Notes: generated from the letters alone by a model not told the origin. A stretch of DNA of 64,000 nt from Oscarella lobularis (GCF_947507565.1 NC_089184.1:2294001-2358000), one strand, 5' to 3'. Counted from the stretch's first letter, positions 44,371-56,633 are shown. Program-made: numbers and translations.

Positions 44371-47300
44371 ATGGATCGCTCAGTCACAGAGTGCGAATTG
44401 GGCAAGAAAAGACCGTACTCGACTCGACTTCGCTGTCGAGCAGCCGAGAGCGACTGCTTCGGGAACGTACGCGTCTATTCGGGTCGTGCCTGCCGTGAAC
44501 GAGGCTATCGCGATGATGTGAGCCTTTGTGCCACGCATTCTCGCTTGCTGCGTGACGAATACCATCGCTGCGCGCTAACGTTTGATTCGATTTCGTGCTC
44601 CGGCACTCTCGAATCGTGTCCGGAGCGAATCTTTGCTGCTCTCGAAGAAATAACCGGAGTGCCATCGGCGTACCTGTGCCGGTTCCACCGGAAAGGCGTG
44701 GATTCGATGGATGCTGTTGTGAGCCACCCTCTGTACCGTCCTCCACCTAAGCGCGCTACAGCGGCGATTCAGCCAGTGCACAGGGTTTGTTTCCGTGAGT
44801 GCATGTTATTTTATATCACATTTTTGGTACTACAGCACGACGAAGGCGGTAAAAACGATGCTCAAACTACGGAGTTGACACGAGTGAAGGAAGAGCTGGA
44901 TACCTGTCATCGCCGAATAGTTGAACTCGAAGAAGAAAACCGTGTCTTGCGAGAAAAATTGCAAGCTACAGAAAACAAACAGGGTAATAGATGGATTAGG
45001 CAGACTTTCCTAAAAGCAAAAATTTTTTTGCAGATTTTGGGAAGCTTGTCAAATCATTTTAGCAGGCGCTATATAGGCATCATTTTTCTGATCGTGGCTC
45101 GCGCCTATACGATGCCAACGACATGGAATCATTCTGTGCTGTCAATGCACCCGGCTTATTCGAAATATTGCTAAACGTCATAACGAGTGACTACTCCGCA
45201 GCCCTCGACGACGACGATCGATTTCCGCTTCGCCGACAGCGAGTGGTTGCCGAGCTTTATCGCCTTGCCTACCTCAACAATCAAGTGACTCATAAAAATA
45301 CCCTAAAATGTTCCACGGTGAAACTAACGTAATTTAGAAAATGACTACATTCGTGAACGACGTTGGACTACACCTTGCGCTATCGGGGTGTTCAAAAGCG
45401 GCTTTGGAATGCGGAAGAGCGATCGGCATATGTTGCCATCCGAAGACCATTCGGCGATTTCGTACGGATCTCGCAAAAACCAGCAAACGTCTCACCGGTC
45501 CGGCCATCGATAGCGCTCTGCAGAAAAAAAGCCTGCTACTTCTCATTACCGACGACTTTCACTCTGTTCACACTATACAGCGACCGACGTCTGCCGAAAC
45601 CTCTGTTGCAATTCACATGGCAACTTCCATATGTGATATTCACCAGTCCATCCCAGCGATTTCGCGTTCAGAAAATTCCATTCACTATCAAGCATCGAGC
45701 AATGACTGCACAGGAGCGATTAATACAGGAATGCTTATTGATCACTTTAGCACGTTCATGTCGAGGCACAGCTGTAGCTCTTTTCTGTCTTCATTACCTT
45801 CAACCTATTGCTCGTTAAATGTCACGAATTTTCACACAACGTTGCTTGCCCTAAGGTAAACAAAATTTACCTCCACATTGTATTGTGTCTAGTCCGATTG
45901 TAGATGTTACACGGCTCCAACAATACGAGAAATTGACACGCTACGCAGCAGTTACCTAATAGAAGAAAAACAACAGGTTAGACTTCAAGTGATACCTGGC
46001 AACATACAGACTAGTAACACAGCTTCCTTGTTAAGACGCTTAAATCAGCCGATGATTACTACGAAGTCATAACCACTTCGTTGAAAATTCAACCAATTCT
46101 AAGAAGGCAAATTTTGAAACATATTTGCAACAATCAAAATTCACGCTAAATTATGGCCTTTAGATATCTCGAATTGAACGTTGTTCCGTCACTTGGCGAC
46201 TATCCGACGTTTTTTTACCAAAAAAAGTTGATAGCTGAAGTACGGCAGAAATAAGCTATAGTCTGAACGCCTAGTTAGTGTATCTGCTTAGAATGTCAGC
46301 GAGCGCGATTGGATGGAGACTTCACTTCCAATTTTGGGGCCGTTTCATATCTTCCTGAATGCCATAGAAAATTTATTCAGCTTTTTTCGCCACATTTTAC
46401 AAGGTACCTGACATACTCTGGATTACTAACAGAAACTCTTAATTGTGTCTCAGAACTTTACCGTCATCTCTTTGGGCAGCGAAAAGTGCTCCCAATAAAG
46501 CCTCAGCCTGAAAGGATGAACACGATCTTAGCAGCAGTCATGGGAGGATGGCTTATTATTCGCGAAGAAGTAACAGCACTCTTTGGAGTCTGCAAAAAGG
46601 TACAGTTTATAAAAACGTCATTTTAAGCAAGTCGTTATTTTGTCAATTTTGCTCCACAGGTAGAATATGTTCACCTGCGCTACTTCCTAGACGAGCTCGC
46701 TCCACTGATTTTCTATTTTTATTCCGTCATACATCGCGGCAGCCAGTATGACCTGTGGAAGGAATCAATGAATCGGCTGGCAATAATGTTTATCGTACAG
46801 CAGCGGAGAAACTATAACAAGGCCATGCTTTCCACAATAAGCGACAATCTCCACCACGAAATAGTCATACCATCGTGGAAAGACACAATTTCCAGGTACC
46901 TGAATGTCTTCAGCGAAAAAAAAGTTAAAGTCTTTCATTCCCTGCTGCGAAGCCAATGTCCATCCTGGTCGACAGCTGAGCAAATAAATGAATTTGCGCA
47001 CGTCCTCAACGCTAAGAAGTTTCAAGGCGACTTCGCATTGAATTTTCTTCAAAACCCTTCTATGAAAAAGTACAATCAGAACATATCTGTTTTGGCCGGC
47101 AAAACAGCTGAATATCTACTTTCAAAATTTACTGCAATATACCGAGCTGAAGATGCTAGCAGCCGAGCAGCCATGCCTATAAAAGGAAAGAGAGCTCAAT
47201 TCTATTTAAGCAGGTTCAATGCTACAGTTGATCAAAGATCCATGCCGCTCGGGTTCTCCACCAAAAGGCCGCCAGACGAGGACATTCTTTGTGACTCTGA

Positions 47301-47679
47301 AACGTGCAATTCAGGATCTACAGAAGCTGTTGTTTTGAATTGCGGTCATTTATTCCATAATGAATGTTTGGGCGTTTCTGGCTGTCAAGTATGTGAACCA
47401 TTCTTAACAGAAACTATCGACGACCTCGCCAAAAGATTTTCAGCTAGCCTAACAGCTGCTCAGGCCGAGACTCAGCAGGCTCAACAAGAAGACCCTAGCG
47501 ACCAAGAGAGCGACCAGAACGCCGAGTTAGATGTCTCTGATGATTACTACGCAACTGACGAATTTATTGCCGGCATCAAAAGTCAAATCGCAGCACTGCC
47601 ACCAAAATCAACCCAGCCTCTGTTTTTATCAGCCAGCCACAGAAAAACTGTAACTCTAATTGAACATAATTATGCATAA
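44371..47679 (+). CDS. Multi-exon gene of an unnamed repetitive family: Cys-rich N-terminus, coiled coil, RING-like C-terminus
   Basis: ATG at 44371. Exons I can place are 44371-44784, 44836-44983, about 45034-45290, about 45336-45856, about 46150-46403, 46454-46599 and 46660-47679. The first has many paired Cys and His residues (CRAAESDCFG, CATHSRLL, YLCRFHRKG). A coiled coil follows (ELEEENRVLREKLQ). Later blocks are LAYLNNQ, LALSGCSK, ITDDFHSVHTIQRP, NVVPSLGDY, PILGPFHIFLNAIEN, VEYVHLRYFLDELAPLIF and RLAIMFIVQQRRNYNKA. A RING-like cluster (CDSETCNSGS ... LNCGHLFHNEC ... GCQVC) and an acidic tail end the protein. The order matches a family repeated in cnidarian and sponge genomes, function unknown, probably carried by mobile elements. 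One TAG at 45060-45062 may be a nonsense mutation or lie in an intron. Confidence 0.65.
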
Positions 47680-48114
47680 AACATTTCCTAATCAAACCAA
47701 GAACCAGTAGCCTTTATCTTCATGCACGCGTAAGCAATTTCAGTGTATATCTTTGAGCTAATGAGATAACCAAAGCAAACTTCCCTCATGTTCTGTTCCA
47801 TTTGATTTACCGTAAATTGGGAGACGTCTTAGAGCCAATAAGGCTGTCGATAGGTTACTGTAGTTGTGTACACGCTGTTCCAACCAAAAAACGCACACGA
47901 AATGCGCGTTCACTGTCCAAAACGACACCAACTCCAAAGCTTACCTTCTTGGGCTTTATATTCACTCTGCGACTTATTGAGCAGGAGAAAACGAAAATTC
48001 CGCTGGCGTAACGAAAAGGAATCCTGCCCAGTCTCAGAAAAACACGCCGAAAGCCCAAGAATCCTCCTAGCAACCTGCACATGCGCAGTGGTTTGTCCCT
48101 CCTGCTCACTGCCA
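47680..48114. other. No gene recognised
   Basis: Spacer after the RING-like gene. Frames on both strands at 47802-48127 overlap each other and carry no known motif. Confidence 0.4.
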
Positions 48115-48453
48115 ATGGATCGCACAAGCCAGAGCAAGTTCCTCGAAGCTATTTCGCTTTTGAACTCTGTAGCTGGCGACGTACAGTTAGCCGGTAGGTC
48201 TCATGCCGGTTTTGTTGGTGTTTTGATGCCGATCAACTGTGTAAAGGTTCCTCCGGGTCAGGATCGGCTTCTCTTCGTCGTCAAGTTTTTGGATCAAGCG
48301 AAAGCGCAAGGGTCGCGCTCGGAAACGGCGACGAAAAAAGTCAGTTTAAGTGCAAATGGTCTATTCCGTACCCTAACGGTACCGTATATCCCTCCACACG
48401 GTCTTCTTCGTTGCTGTATCACAAAATCGCCCCTCTTTCTCTCGGTAAAGTAA
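48115..48453 (+). CDS. Unknown small ORF
   Basis: ATG at 48115 opens MDRTSQSKFLEAISLLNSVA, a 112-residue frame with balanced composition that is open further upstream. It may be an exon. A minus-strand frame (48294-48629) competes over the 3' half. No motif recognised, so confidence is low. Confidence 0.2.
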   Translation: MDRTSQSKFLEAISLLNSVAGDVQLAGRSHAGFVGVLMPINCVKVPPGQDRLLFVVKFLDQAKAQGSRSETATKKVSLSANGLFRTLTVPYIPPHGLLRCCITKSPLFLSVK

Positions 48454-49142
48454 AAACAGGAGGAAAGTCTCTGATTTGCTCCAAGCGTCTCATCATTTGA
48501 AGATTTTCTATCTTCGAGCGGTTTTGACTGAATGTCTCTATTCTCGATTTCGGCCGTTATCACTTCGGTCAGACTGACGTGACCACTAATGATTCTAAAG
48601 CGGCGGGAGATTTGCCATTTCTCGGCCAAACAACTCCATCATTCCTTCAATAGATTCATTTTGGCGTCCATGAAAGAGAAATAGTACGGGTATTAGAGCA
48701 AGTGCGTTAGCAGCCTTAGCTAATACAATCTAACTCTGGAAGAGCCGGAAGAGTATTTCAATAGTGAAACAAGTAAATAGAACACGTAAAAAGTTCCTTT
48801 TAGGCTGTCTCGCAACGAGAAGAGGTGAAACAAACGCGTCCCTAGTCTAGTTCACACAAATACAAATTATGCCTATTCTGCAGAAAAATCAGCGCGCTAG
48901 TGACCACATCATTCCTAGCAACCTACAGCTATATATTCAAAGTAAACAGTAATCATCTGCATTCTGCAAAAATACTCTCTGGACTTCTCATCTCAAACAT
49001 GCAGTACCAGAGTGTGCGCAACCAGCTTGCATGCATAGCGATCGATCTTCTACGATGTAGCGGCGGCCGTAATCATCAGTTCAAAGACGTCCCTCCATCA
49101 TTTTAGCTGTGAGCATTGCTCCACATCACTCATCTTCCTGTT
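48454..49142. other. No gene recognised
   Basis: I see no coding or repeat structure here beyond short chance frames. Confidence 0.4.
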
Positions 49143-49620
49143 TCATCTTGAAAATAATATCCGGAAGCATGCAGAAAACGTCAGAATTGATACTGTAATG
49201 CACACAATCGTAAGCATAATTTGCCTCTGAAATCTCTTCGCACTTATTGTCGCAGTTCTTTTCACGCCCAAACTTAGAGTGGCGTTCCTTGTTAAAATGG
49301 CTACATCGACTGAATCCACTTCCAGTTCCCGCCTTCCAGGTGTTCTTAGAGCAAACGCGTCTCTTCCGTGAGCTCTTTTCTCTTCTGCCAGGTTCTTTGA
49401 AATTTGCTGGAGCATTTCTAGTAATTTCGAAATTTGGGCGGCTTGGTTGGTCATTTTTGCTTTTAATTTTTCAGCGGTGTACGCAGATAATTGCTCTCTT
49501 TCGCCAGCTTTACGTTCTCTCTCGACAGCTTTGGGATCCCGGCAGCGACTTTCTTTAGCTCGTCGCGTTCGATTTTCAGGCAATCGCGAGTCGATTGCAG
49601 GATCTTATTAAATAAAATGG
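49143..49620 (-). pseudogene. Coiled-coil protein with C-terminal hydrophobic segment, frameshifted
   Basis: On the minus strand, a heptad-like stretch (CLKIERDELKKVAAGIPKLS, then ENVKLAKESNYLRT) runs in one frame from about 49620. It continues after a shift near 49465 as EKLKAKMTNQAAQISKLLEM, then LQQISKNLAEEKRA. The C-terminus has a 20-residue hydrophobic segment (IMLTIVCITVSILTFSACF) that could anchor it in a membrane. No family recognised. The frame change could be a short intron or a mutation. Confidence 0.3.
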
Positions 49621-50835
49621 AGCTGTGTTTGTTTCAGCCAAAAGGGGCAAAATTAGACATACCAATCGTCGCGAGAGAAAGAGGAAATATTAACCCTAAT
49701 TTACTTTGAGCTCGAACGATGTCTGAAATGTTTAATTAATAAACCTGCATTACAACAGAAATTATTATTAACCCCCAATTGGTACCTCATAAATTACCAT
49801 ATGTGGTGGGAACGGTCTTTCGAGAGTCAGTCACAGAGTAGCGCGCATTACCAAAAAAATGTTGTTTTCAGCGTTTTTTTGTATGCGTCGTTTTTATTTA
49901 AGGTGATGGAGAGTATTTATAACGAGTAAATAGGAGAATGAAGCATTTCGGTTTATATTCCGCGGCTTCTTTTGGCCGCATCGACCTTCTTTGCTTTGAA
50001 CGATCGTAGAAGCTCGCCGAGTTCGACGCGCTGACGATCGGCCGCTGAAAAAAGGTAAGTAAACTGTCTTTGAAAGTTGCTAGACTGCCTACTTCGCTCG
50101 TCGCAGGTCCTCGTGCGCCAGGATCGGAGCGGTTCTTCACGTCTTCGGGGTATAGTCTCTAAAAGACCGTCTTCAGAGCTTCGGGTCAAGAATGCGTTGG
50201 CTCGCTTTTGGAGAACGGCCCCCGGCGACTTTTTCGCGCCCTAGCCCGGCGCCAAACTAAAATAAGGATTTATCTATCGCGATCGATGGATGAATCGATC
50301 GATCGATCGATCGATGGTCATCGACTCACCCACAGAGCATTTTTCAGCGCCAAATAAGCGCGCCCGTCTCTCCCGGTTTGATTCGGGCCGGCCGGCCCTT
50401 TTCTTCATTGACGCTGCTGACAGCGTCGCTGTCAGCAGCGTCTTCAGCTTAGCGGGCATCTCATAGCTTTGAAGCATGGCTTGTTTGCACTTCAATTTTT
50501 TTGGTGCTTGCTATCTTACCCCGCTTCGTGACATGCCGCCTCAAAGGCGGCGAGCGTTTGGTTTTCAGCTGCAGCCATCGCGATCGAACGGGTGAACAGT
50601 TATTGGTCTGCGGTTTTTTTCTTTTCTAATTAGTATTGTATCTTTTATTGCTGCATACCTGTCTTGTCTCGGCGCGAAATAGATAGTCCTGTTTGCTTGG
50701 GCAGCGCGTAATCGGTCAGGTGCACTTAGAGATTCACGCGGTTCTTTGAGAAAAGGTGGTAGGAGTGTCCTTCTGGGTGACATACAGTAGTACAGTAGCT
50801 GGGTCGATATTTCTAGAATATTCTTATTCAGAATA
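49621..50835. other. Spacer with ATCG microsatellite
   Basis: GATCGATGGATGAATCGATC with further ATCG units lies at 50280-50316. GCTGACAGCGTC with its complement forms a short hairpin near 50415-50440. No gene recognised. Confidence 0.5.
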
Positions 50836-51695
50836 TAGCGACTGGGTCGAAAAAGCAGCGATTTGAAGGAACTCCGGCGTATGTGAAGAGACAGAAGAAA
50901 GCGCAGAGACAGCTAGAGGAGGAAGAGGCCGAAAGAAAATTCGTTCCGCCTCCTGATGAATGGCAGCCTCTTACGCTGGCACCTCCGGAAGTATATCGTC
51001 TCATCGATTTGGAGCACCTCTTTGCCGTCATAAAGTCTGCTTTCGTCTGCAAGGCGAGCAAGAGCGATCGAATCACATTCGCTGAGGACGAAAGTCAAAG
51101 AAAAGGATGGTCGTATGCTCTTCGAATCTATTGCCTGTCCTGCAGAGCGACCAGTAACTTTCAGTCCTCGAAGAAATGCGAATCGACGGGGAACAGCTTC
51201 GAGGTGAACAGGCGAGCCGCAGTTGCTGGCGCAGTAATGGAATCCAGGTTATTTCCAGGAAGAGACAAAACATTGTTCAGTCTTTGTTCAGTCTTTTTTA
51301 GCCGTCAAGAGCTTGTTAAATTTTCTGCCGTTTTCCTTCGCTCGCTGACAGCTGGGAGTGTCACGTCAGCAAAATAAATTCGGCTCTTACAGGAGTATGT
51401 CCAATAGTTGTGTGAGAATCTAGCTATAATTCTCCTTCAGGTTTTCAGTGAGTCAACAATAGCTGCTCTCTCACACTACCGACGTAAGAAAGAAATAGGC
51501 GACGGAGAAGGAATCGATGACGTACGGGTGTCTATTTACGGTACGTGGTCGAAAAGGGGGCACTCGTCCCACTATGGCCTGCAAGCGGTCATACTACATG
51601 AAGTGGAGGTCATAGTAGACTTCAACGTCTACTCCACCCTCTGTCAACGTTGCTCTCTGATGGAGGCAAAAAAAACTCGATTTTCGCAGCGCTAA
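50836..51695 (+). pseudogene. Mutator-like transposase, 5' part
   Basis: A first block (50836-51240) reads RLIDLEHLFAVIKSAFVCKA, then CLSCRATSNFQSSK and SFEVNRRAAVAG. A second block after an intron-like gap (about 51440-51695) reads DDVRVSIYGTWSKRGHSSHY, then GLQAVILHEVEVIVDFNVYS and LCQRCSLMEAKK. The GxLID..L..C..C..FEVNRRxV and xxDGTWxxRGHSSxYGVxxVI..GxVxDYxVxSKxCxxC blocks are those of a MULE-like transposase common in cnidarians and sponges. The first catalytic Asp of DGTW is replaced (reads YGTW). The C-terminal half is absent: the LTR element begins at 51812. Confidence 0.7.
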
Positions 51696-51811
51696 CGACT
51701 GCTGCGTACGATGACGGTCGCTTTAGGCACATGATCCAGCAAGGTTTCGTTTCTTTATGTCGTCGAGTTCCAACATTTCGGAAAATAGCTCCAATTTTAA
51801 TCTGCCAAACA

Positions 51812-51900
51812 TGTGAATAGGACTAGAGCACGTGACCCTATATGTCTGTTATATGTTCTGTCTTATCGTAAATATACTCACTTGCTAACACACTCACACA
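51812..51900 (+). repeat. 5' LTR
   Basis: Begins TGTGAATAGGACTAGAGC and ends CACTCACACA. Must contain the promoter. ACGTGACCCTATATGTCTG is fully conserved with the 3' copy. Confidence 0.85.
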
Positions 51901-51916
51901 TGGTGACAGGAGTCGG

Positions 51917-53503
51917 ATGAATCCATCGATGAATCCTGAACGTTTCGATTTCCGCAACGGAGCGAAGGAGTGGCCGCAATGGATCAGCCATTTCGAGAGC
52001 TACCGGATCGCCACGCGTCTCGACAACAAAGCTCAGCGCGTGCAGGTTCGCACCCTCCTCTTCCACATGGGGAAGCGTGCAGAGGAGCTCTTTCGCTTGT
52101 TCAACCTCGACGCCGACGAACAAGACTCGTACAACATCGTTCGAGATCGCTTCGACGCCCACTTCGTCCGTCGACGAAACGTTATCTACGAACGCGCGCG
52201 TTTCAACCAACGCGTGCAGAAAGACGGTGAATCGGCTGAAGATTTCATCGCCGCGCTATACACTCTCTCGGAGTACTGCGCGTTCCGCGACTTTCGCGAC
52301 GAAATGATCCGCGATCGCATCGTCATCGGTCATCGCGATCATGAGCTTTTGAAGAAGCTGCAGCTGCGGCCCGACCTTACGCTCGACGACGCTATCACGC
52401 TTGTTCGCCAGCACGAAGAAGTCGAGCGCCAGCAGACCGTCGTCCGTTCGCAGACGACAGCTCCGCCCCCGGCGCCATCACTCGAGGCGGTTGCCACGCC
52501 GCCGCGCTCCGCTCCGCGCCGTTCTCGTCCGAAACAAGCGCATCAACCCGCTCGTGCTTCTGATCGCAAATCGGACCGAAAACAACAACAGCAGCCGGCG
52601 GCAAAGCCAACCTCGAAAGCGGCTCAATGTGGGTGGTGTGGGAACTCCCCCTCACACCCGCGTGCGAATATTCCCGCGTCGACTGCAGAATGTGCCAAGT
52701 GCCACAAGCAAGGGCACTACGCTCGCGCGTGCCGCAGTACTCAAGCGCAAGCTGTCCGCGAACTTAATCAATCGGCCGACGAACTCACCAAAGCAGTAAC
52801 CGCAGAGTTCGGCGGCGTATTCCTGGGAGAACTCTCGGAAGACAAAACTACGGCACGTGACACCCCGTGGCTTGTTCCTCTACGCATCGGCCCCGTCCCT
52901 GTCGTTTTCAAAATCGATACGGGCGCAGACGTCACGGCAATACCCGAATCGCTATATCGAATGGCGTTTCGCGTGCCGCTTTCCAAATCGTCACCTCCGC
53001 TCTCTTCCGCCTCAGGCCACGCTCTCACAGTCATCGGAAGATTTAACGACGCCCTTCATTGCATCGATCGCACGGGTTCCTATAACGAACCGATCTACGT
53101 CGTCAAGAATTTGCGTACGCCGCTTTTATCGCGCAAAGCTAGCATCGCTTTGTCTCTCGTTCAGCGCCTCGAAGCGCTCGACTCGTCGTTAAACGTCCGC
53201 CAAGAATTTTCGGCTCTCTTCCGCGGTCTCGGGAAGATCCCAGGCGAATACACCATTGCTCTGTACGACGACGCAAAGCCGTTCTCGATATTAGCACCTC
53301 GTCGCGTTCCGATTCCGCTACTTCCGGCAGTCAAAGCGGAGCTCGCCCGTATAGAACGTCTCGGCGTGATCTTCAAGGTGGACGAACCTACCGAATGGTG
53401 CGCCGGGATGGTTCTGATACCGAAACCTCGCTCGTGTCTGCGGCGACTTTTCCCGCCTCAACGCCAGCATCCGTCGCGAACGCCACATGCTTCCGGCCGT
53501 TGA
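51917..53503 (+). pseudogene. Gypsy gag-protease and start of RT, ending in a frameshift
   Basis: ATG at 51917. The gag core (ERFDFRNGAKEWPQWISHFE, then YERARFNQRVQ and YTLSEYC) is followed by a proline-rich linker and two Cys motifs. The second is a CCHC knuckle, CAKCHKQGHYARAC (about 52690-52730). The aspartic protease active site is FKIDTGADVTAIP (52909-52950). The RT begins as EPTEWCAGMVLIPKP at 53390-53430, where a shift and small deletion throw the frame off. The correct continuation (VCGDFSRLNASIRRERHMLP) is in the next frame. Gag packages RNA and the protease processes the polyprotein. The copy is inactive. Confidence 0.85.
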
Positions 53504-54729
53504 TCACACGCTCGCACAGCTGACGGGCGCTTTGTTCTTCAGCAAGCTCGATGCTAACAGCGGTTTCTGGCAAATTCTCCTCGCACGGGCATCTTCTCTT
53601 CTTACAACATTCATAACGCCTTTCGGTCGCTATTGCTACCATCGATTACCCTTCGGTATATCTTCTGCTCCCGAGTTCTTCCAAAAGCGAATGAATAAAT
53701 GCCTTGCCGGTCTCTCGGGTACCCTATGTCTCATGGATGACATCTTAATATACGGATCGTCGCAAGAGGAACATAATTCTCGTCTTCGCGCCGTACTGAA
53801 CAAGCTGCAAAAGGCGGGGATCACGCTCAATCATGACAAATGTCTCTTCTCCGTTACGTCCATCAAATTCCTGGAACAAATTATTGATCAAACCGGTATC
53901 CGCCCGGACCCATCAAAGATTCAGGCCGTTTCGAAAATGACTTCTCCGCGTAACACCCACGAACTTCGTCGATTTCTGGGGATGATAAACCAGTTCGGCA
54001 AATTCATTCCGCGTCTCGCTGACAAAACGGACACGCTCCGACCTCTTCTCTCCGTGAAGAATAGCTGGCAATGGAACGCCGATCACGAATCTGCCTTCCA
54101 GCAGCTTAAAAGCGACATCGTTTCGCCTAACGTCCTCGCTCACTATTCACGTCAACGGACAACGATCGTCTCCGCCGACGCTTCGTCCTTCGGTCTCGGC
54201 GCAGTTCTCATGCAGAAACAGGACGACAGCGCATATCGTCCCGTAGCTTTCGCTTCAAAGTCGCTTACGTCCGCTCAACAACGCTCTGCGCAAATCGAAA
54301 AGGAAGCTTACGCACTCAGCTTGGCTTGTGATCGCTTTAGTGATTATCTGCTGGGCATGGATTTCCACATCTTCACGGATCACAAACCTCTCGTCCCTTT
54401 GCTGAGCCCTCTCAAACGTCTGGAGGATCTTCTGCCACGTATTCAACGTTTCCGGCTTCGCATCCGCCGTTTCAATTTCACGATTTCTCATTGCCCGGAA
54501 AGGAAATGTACGCTCCGGATACACTGTCGCGCGCTCCATTACAGGACACATCGGAAGAACAAGACGAGCTTGTCGTCAACGCCGACGCGTACCTCGACGC
54601 AGTCATTGACGCGCTACCAATCTCAGACGCTCGTCTTCGCGAAGTTCTCGATGCTCAACTGGCTGATGCCGACTGCCAAGCTATCAAATCGTTTCTCGAC
54701 AACGGTTGGCCTCCGTCCCCCGAGCTTAA

Positions 54730-55527
54730 AGGGGCACTGTAACGGTTTTTAAACCTATACTACTATTAAAGTTCTTATGTTTTCTAATCGTTTCGCGCCG
54801 GTTTTGCTGGCATTGTGTGCTTCGGCTACGAGAACGAAGCGTTTTAACTCTGTAATGACGGGCGTTCTGTGACGTAACTGGTCCACGCAGCTACCCGGAT
54901 ACAAAAATGATCCGTAGTTTATGTCGAAGGCGTCACCTGCCAAGAAAGTTTGAAAGAAAAAAGTGTAGATCGTAAGGACTGAAACCGTTCTGTACTGACT
55001 TGCATTCGCTAACTAAAAGCGGAAAGGAGATAAAGCCGGAAACGCGCTTTTGTGCGTCATGTATTCGAAGCTGTCTTCCGTGCTTTTCCGCTCATTGTCC
55101 CACTTAATTTATCATGTGCAAAGGTTCGCCCACGTTGTGCAATTACAGGTTTACAGACATACGGACGGAAAGGCACGGAAGACAGCATGAAATGCATGAC
55201 GAACAAAAGCGCGTTTCCGGCTTTATCTCGTTTCCGCTTGTAGTTAGCGAATTCAAGTCATTACCGAACGGTTTCAGTCCTTACGATCTACACTTTTTTC
55301 TTTCAAACTTTCTCGGCAGGTGACGCCTTTGACGTAAACGCCGGTTCATTTTTTGTATCCGGGTAGCTGCGTGGACCAGTTACGTCACAGAACGCCCGTC
55401 ATTACAGAGTTAAAACGCTTCATTCTCGTAGCCGAAGCACACAATGCCAGCAAAACGGGCGCAAAACGATTAGCAAACGTAAGAACTTTAATAGTAGTAT
55501 ATGTTTAACAACCGTTACAGTGCTCCT
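54730..55527. mobile_element. Foldback MITE (Kolobok-related), copy 2, inside Gypsy pol
   Basis: 798 bp, nearly identical to copy 1 at 42096-42894, with perfect TTAA duplications (54726-54729 and 55528-55531). Net insertion of 802 bp (element plus one TTAA) shifts the frame by one, exactly the offset between the RNase H-side frame and the integrase frame. Both arms are inverted repeats over nearly the whole length. Confidence 0.9.
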
Positions 55528-56172
55528 TTAACAACAAGGATCTCAAGACCTGCCGTTCCCTCGCGTCTGAACTCACAGTCGTCAACGGACTTCTTCTCCG
55601 TGGTCAACGCATCGTGATTCCAACCTCTTTACGCCGCGACACCCTCAATCGCCAACACGAAGGTCACCTCGGCATCGTAAAATGTCGCGCACGCGCAGCT
55701 ACGTCCGTTTGGTGGCCCGGCCTCAGTTCGCAGTTTAACTCGCTCGTCTCGAATTGTCCTACATGCCGGCCTACACGCGCCGTACCTCCCGAGCCGCTCA
55801 TGCCGTCGCACGTACTGGCTCTGCCTTGGGGAGTCGTCGGCAGTGACCTTTTCGAATGGAAAGGATCGTTGTATTTACTCGTCGTCGACTACCTTTCTCG
55901 CTTTCCAAAGATTTCTCTTCTTCCGGACACCTCTTCTTCGACCGTCATAGAACGCATCAAAGCCATATTCGCTCGTCACGGCATACCGAAAGTCCTTCGA
56001 TCGGACAACGGACTCCAATATTCCTCCAACGCCTCCTCATCGTTCGCCGACCACTACGGATTTCAACACGTTCCAAGCAGTCCCAATTATCCACAGAGTA
56101 ACGGCGCAGCGGAACGAATGGTGAAATCCGTCAAAGCTCTCTTCAACAAAGCGTCGGATCCTCATCTAGCTC

Positions 56173-56633
56173 CAGTGGCGGATCCAGGGGGGGGTCCATG
56201 GGGTCCATGGACCCCCCTTTGGACTAAACAAAAAATTTTTTAAAAGTGGAATTGAAGTAAACGCAGTGATTTTGTATGTGGGACGCCACTTAAGATAAAG
56301 GTTATGGTTAGGGAGAGGAGATTTAGCCGATGAAAGTTAATTAGACACCTCATCGTGCTTGCTGACTGGTCTAAGGCAACGCCCTGATGAAAATATCTTG
56401 TAAAATTTGCAAAAAAGTTTAACTGACAACATTTTTGCAGATTTGCGCGAGAAAAATTAAACTAAGGTTTATTTTAGAGGACCATTATACTTGAATAATA
56501 AAACTGTGTAGATGTTAAAATGCAACGAAAATGCGCCAATGTGGGCGTGGTCGGCAAAAAATTTTCGCGCGCCAAAGGCGCGCGCAACCTCTCCCATGGA
56601 CCCCCCCTTGCTCAAATCCTAGATCCGCCACTG
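56173..56633. mobile_element. hAT-like MITE with 5-bp target duplication, inside Gypsy integrase
   Basis: The ends CAGTGGCGGATCCAGGGGGG and CCTAGATCCGCCACTG are inverted, with AGCTC on both sides (56168-56172 and 56634-56638). CAGTGGCG ends are typical of hAT MITEs. An 8-bp duplication is usual, but a 5-bp group (hAT5) exists as I recall. Length is 461 bp with no coding. Subtracting 466 bp restores the integrase frame (HLAL/MVYRSTPL junction). Confidence 0.85.

Noticed and set aside
49143-49583. bZIP transcription factor
   Set aside because: The basic stretch ENRTRRAKESRCRD lacks the N-x7-R spacing of bZIP proteins, and the frame ends in a hydrophobic anchor.
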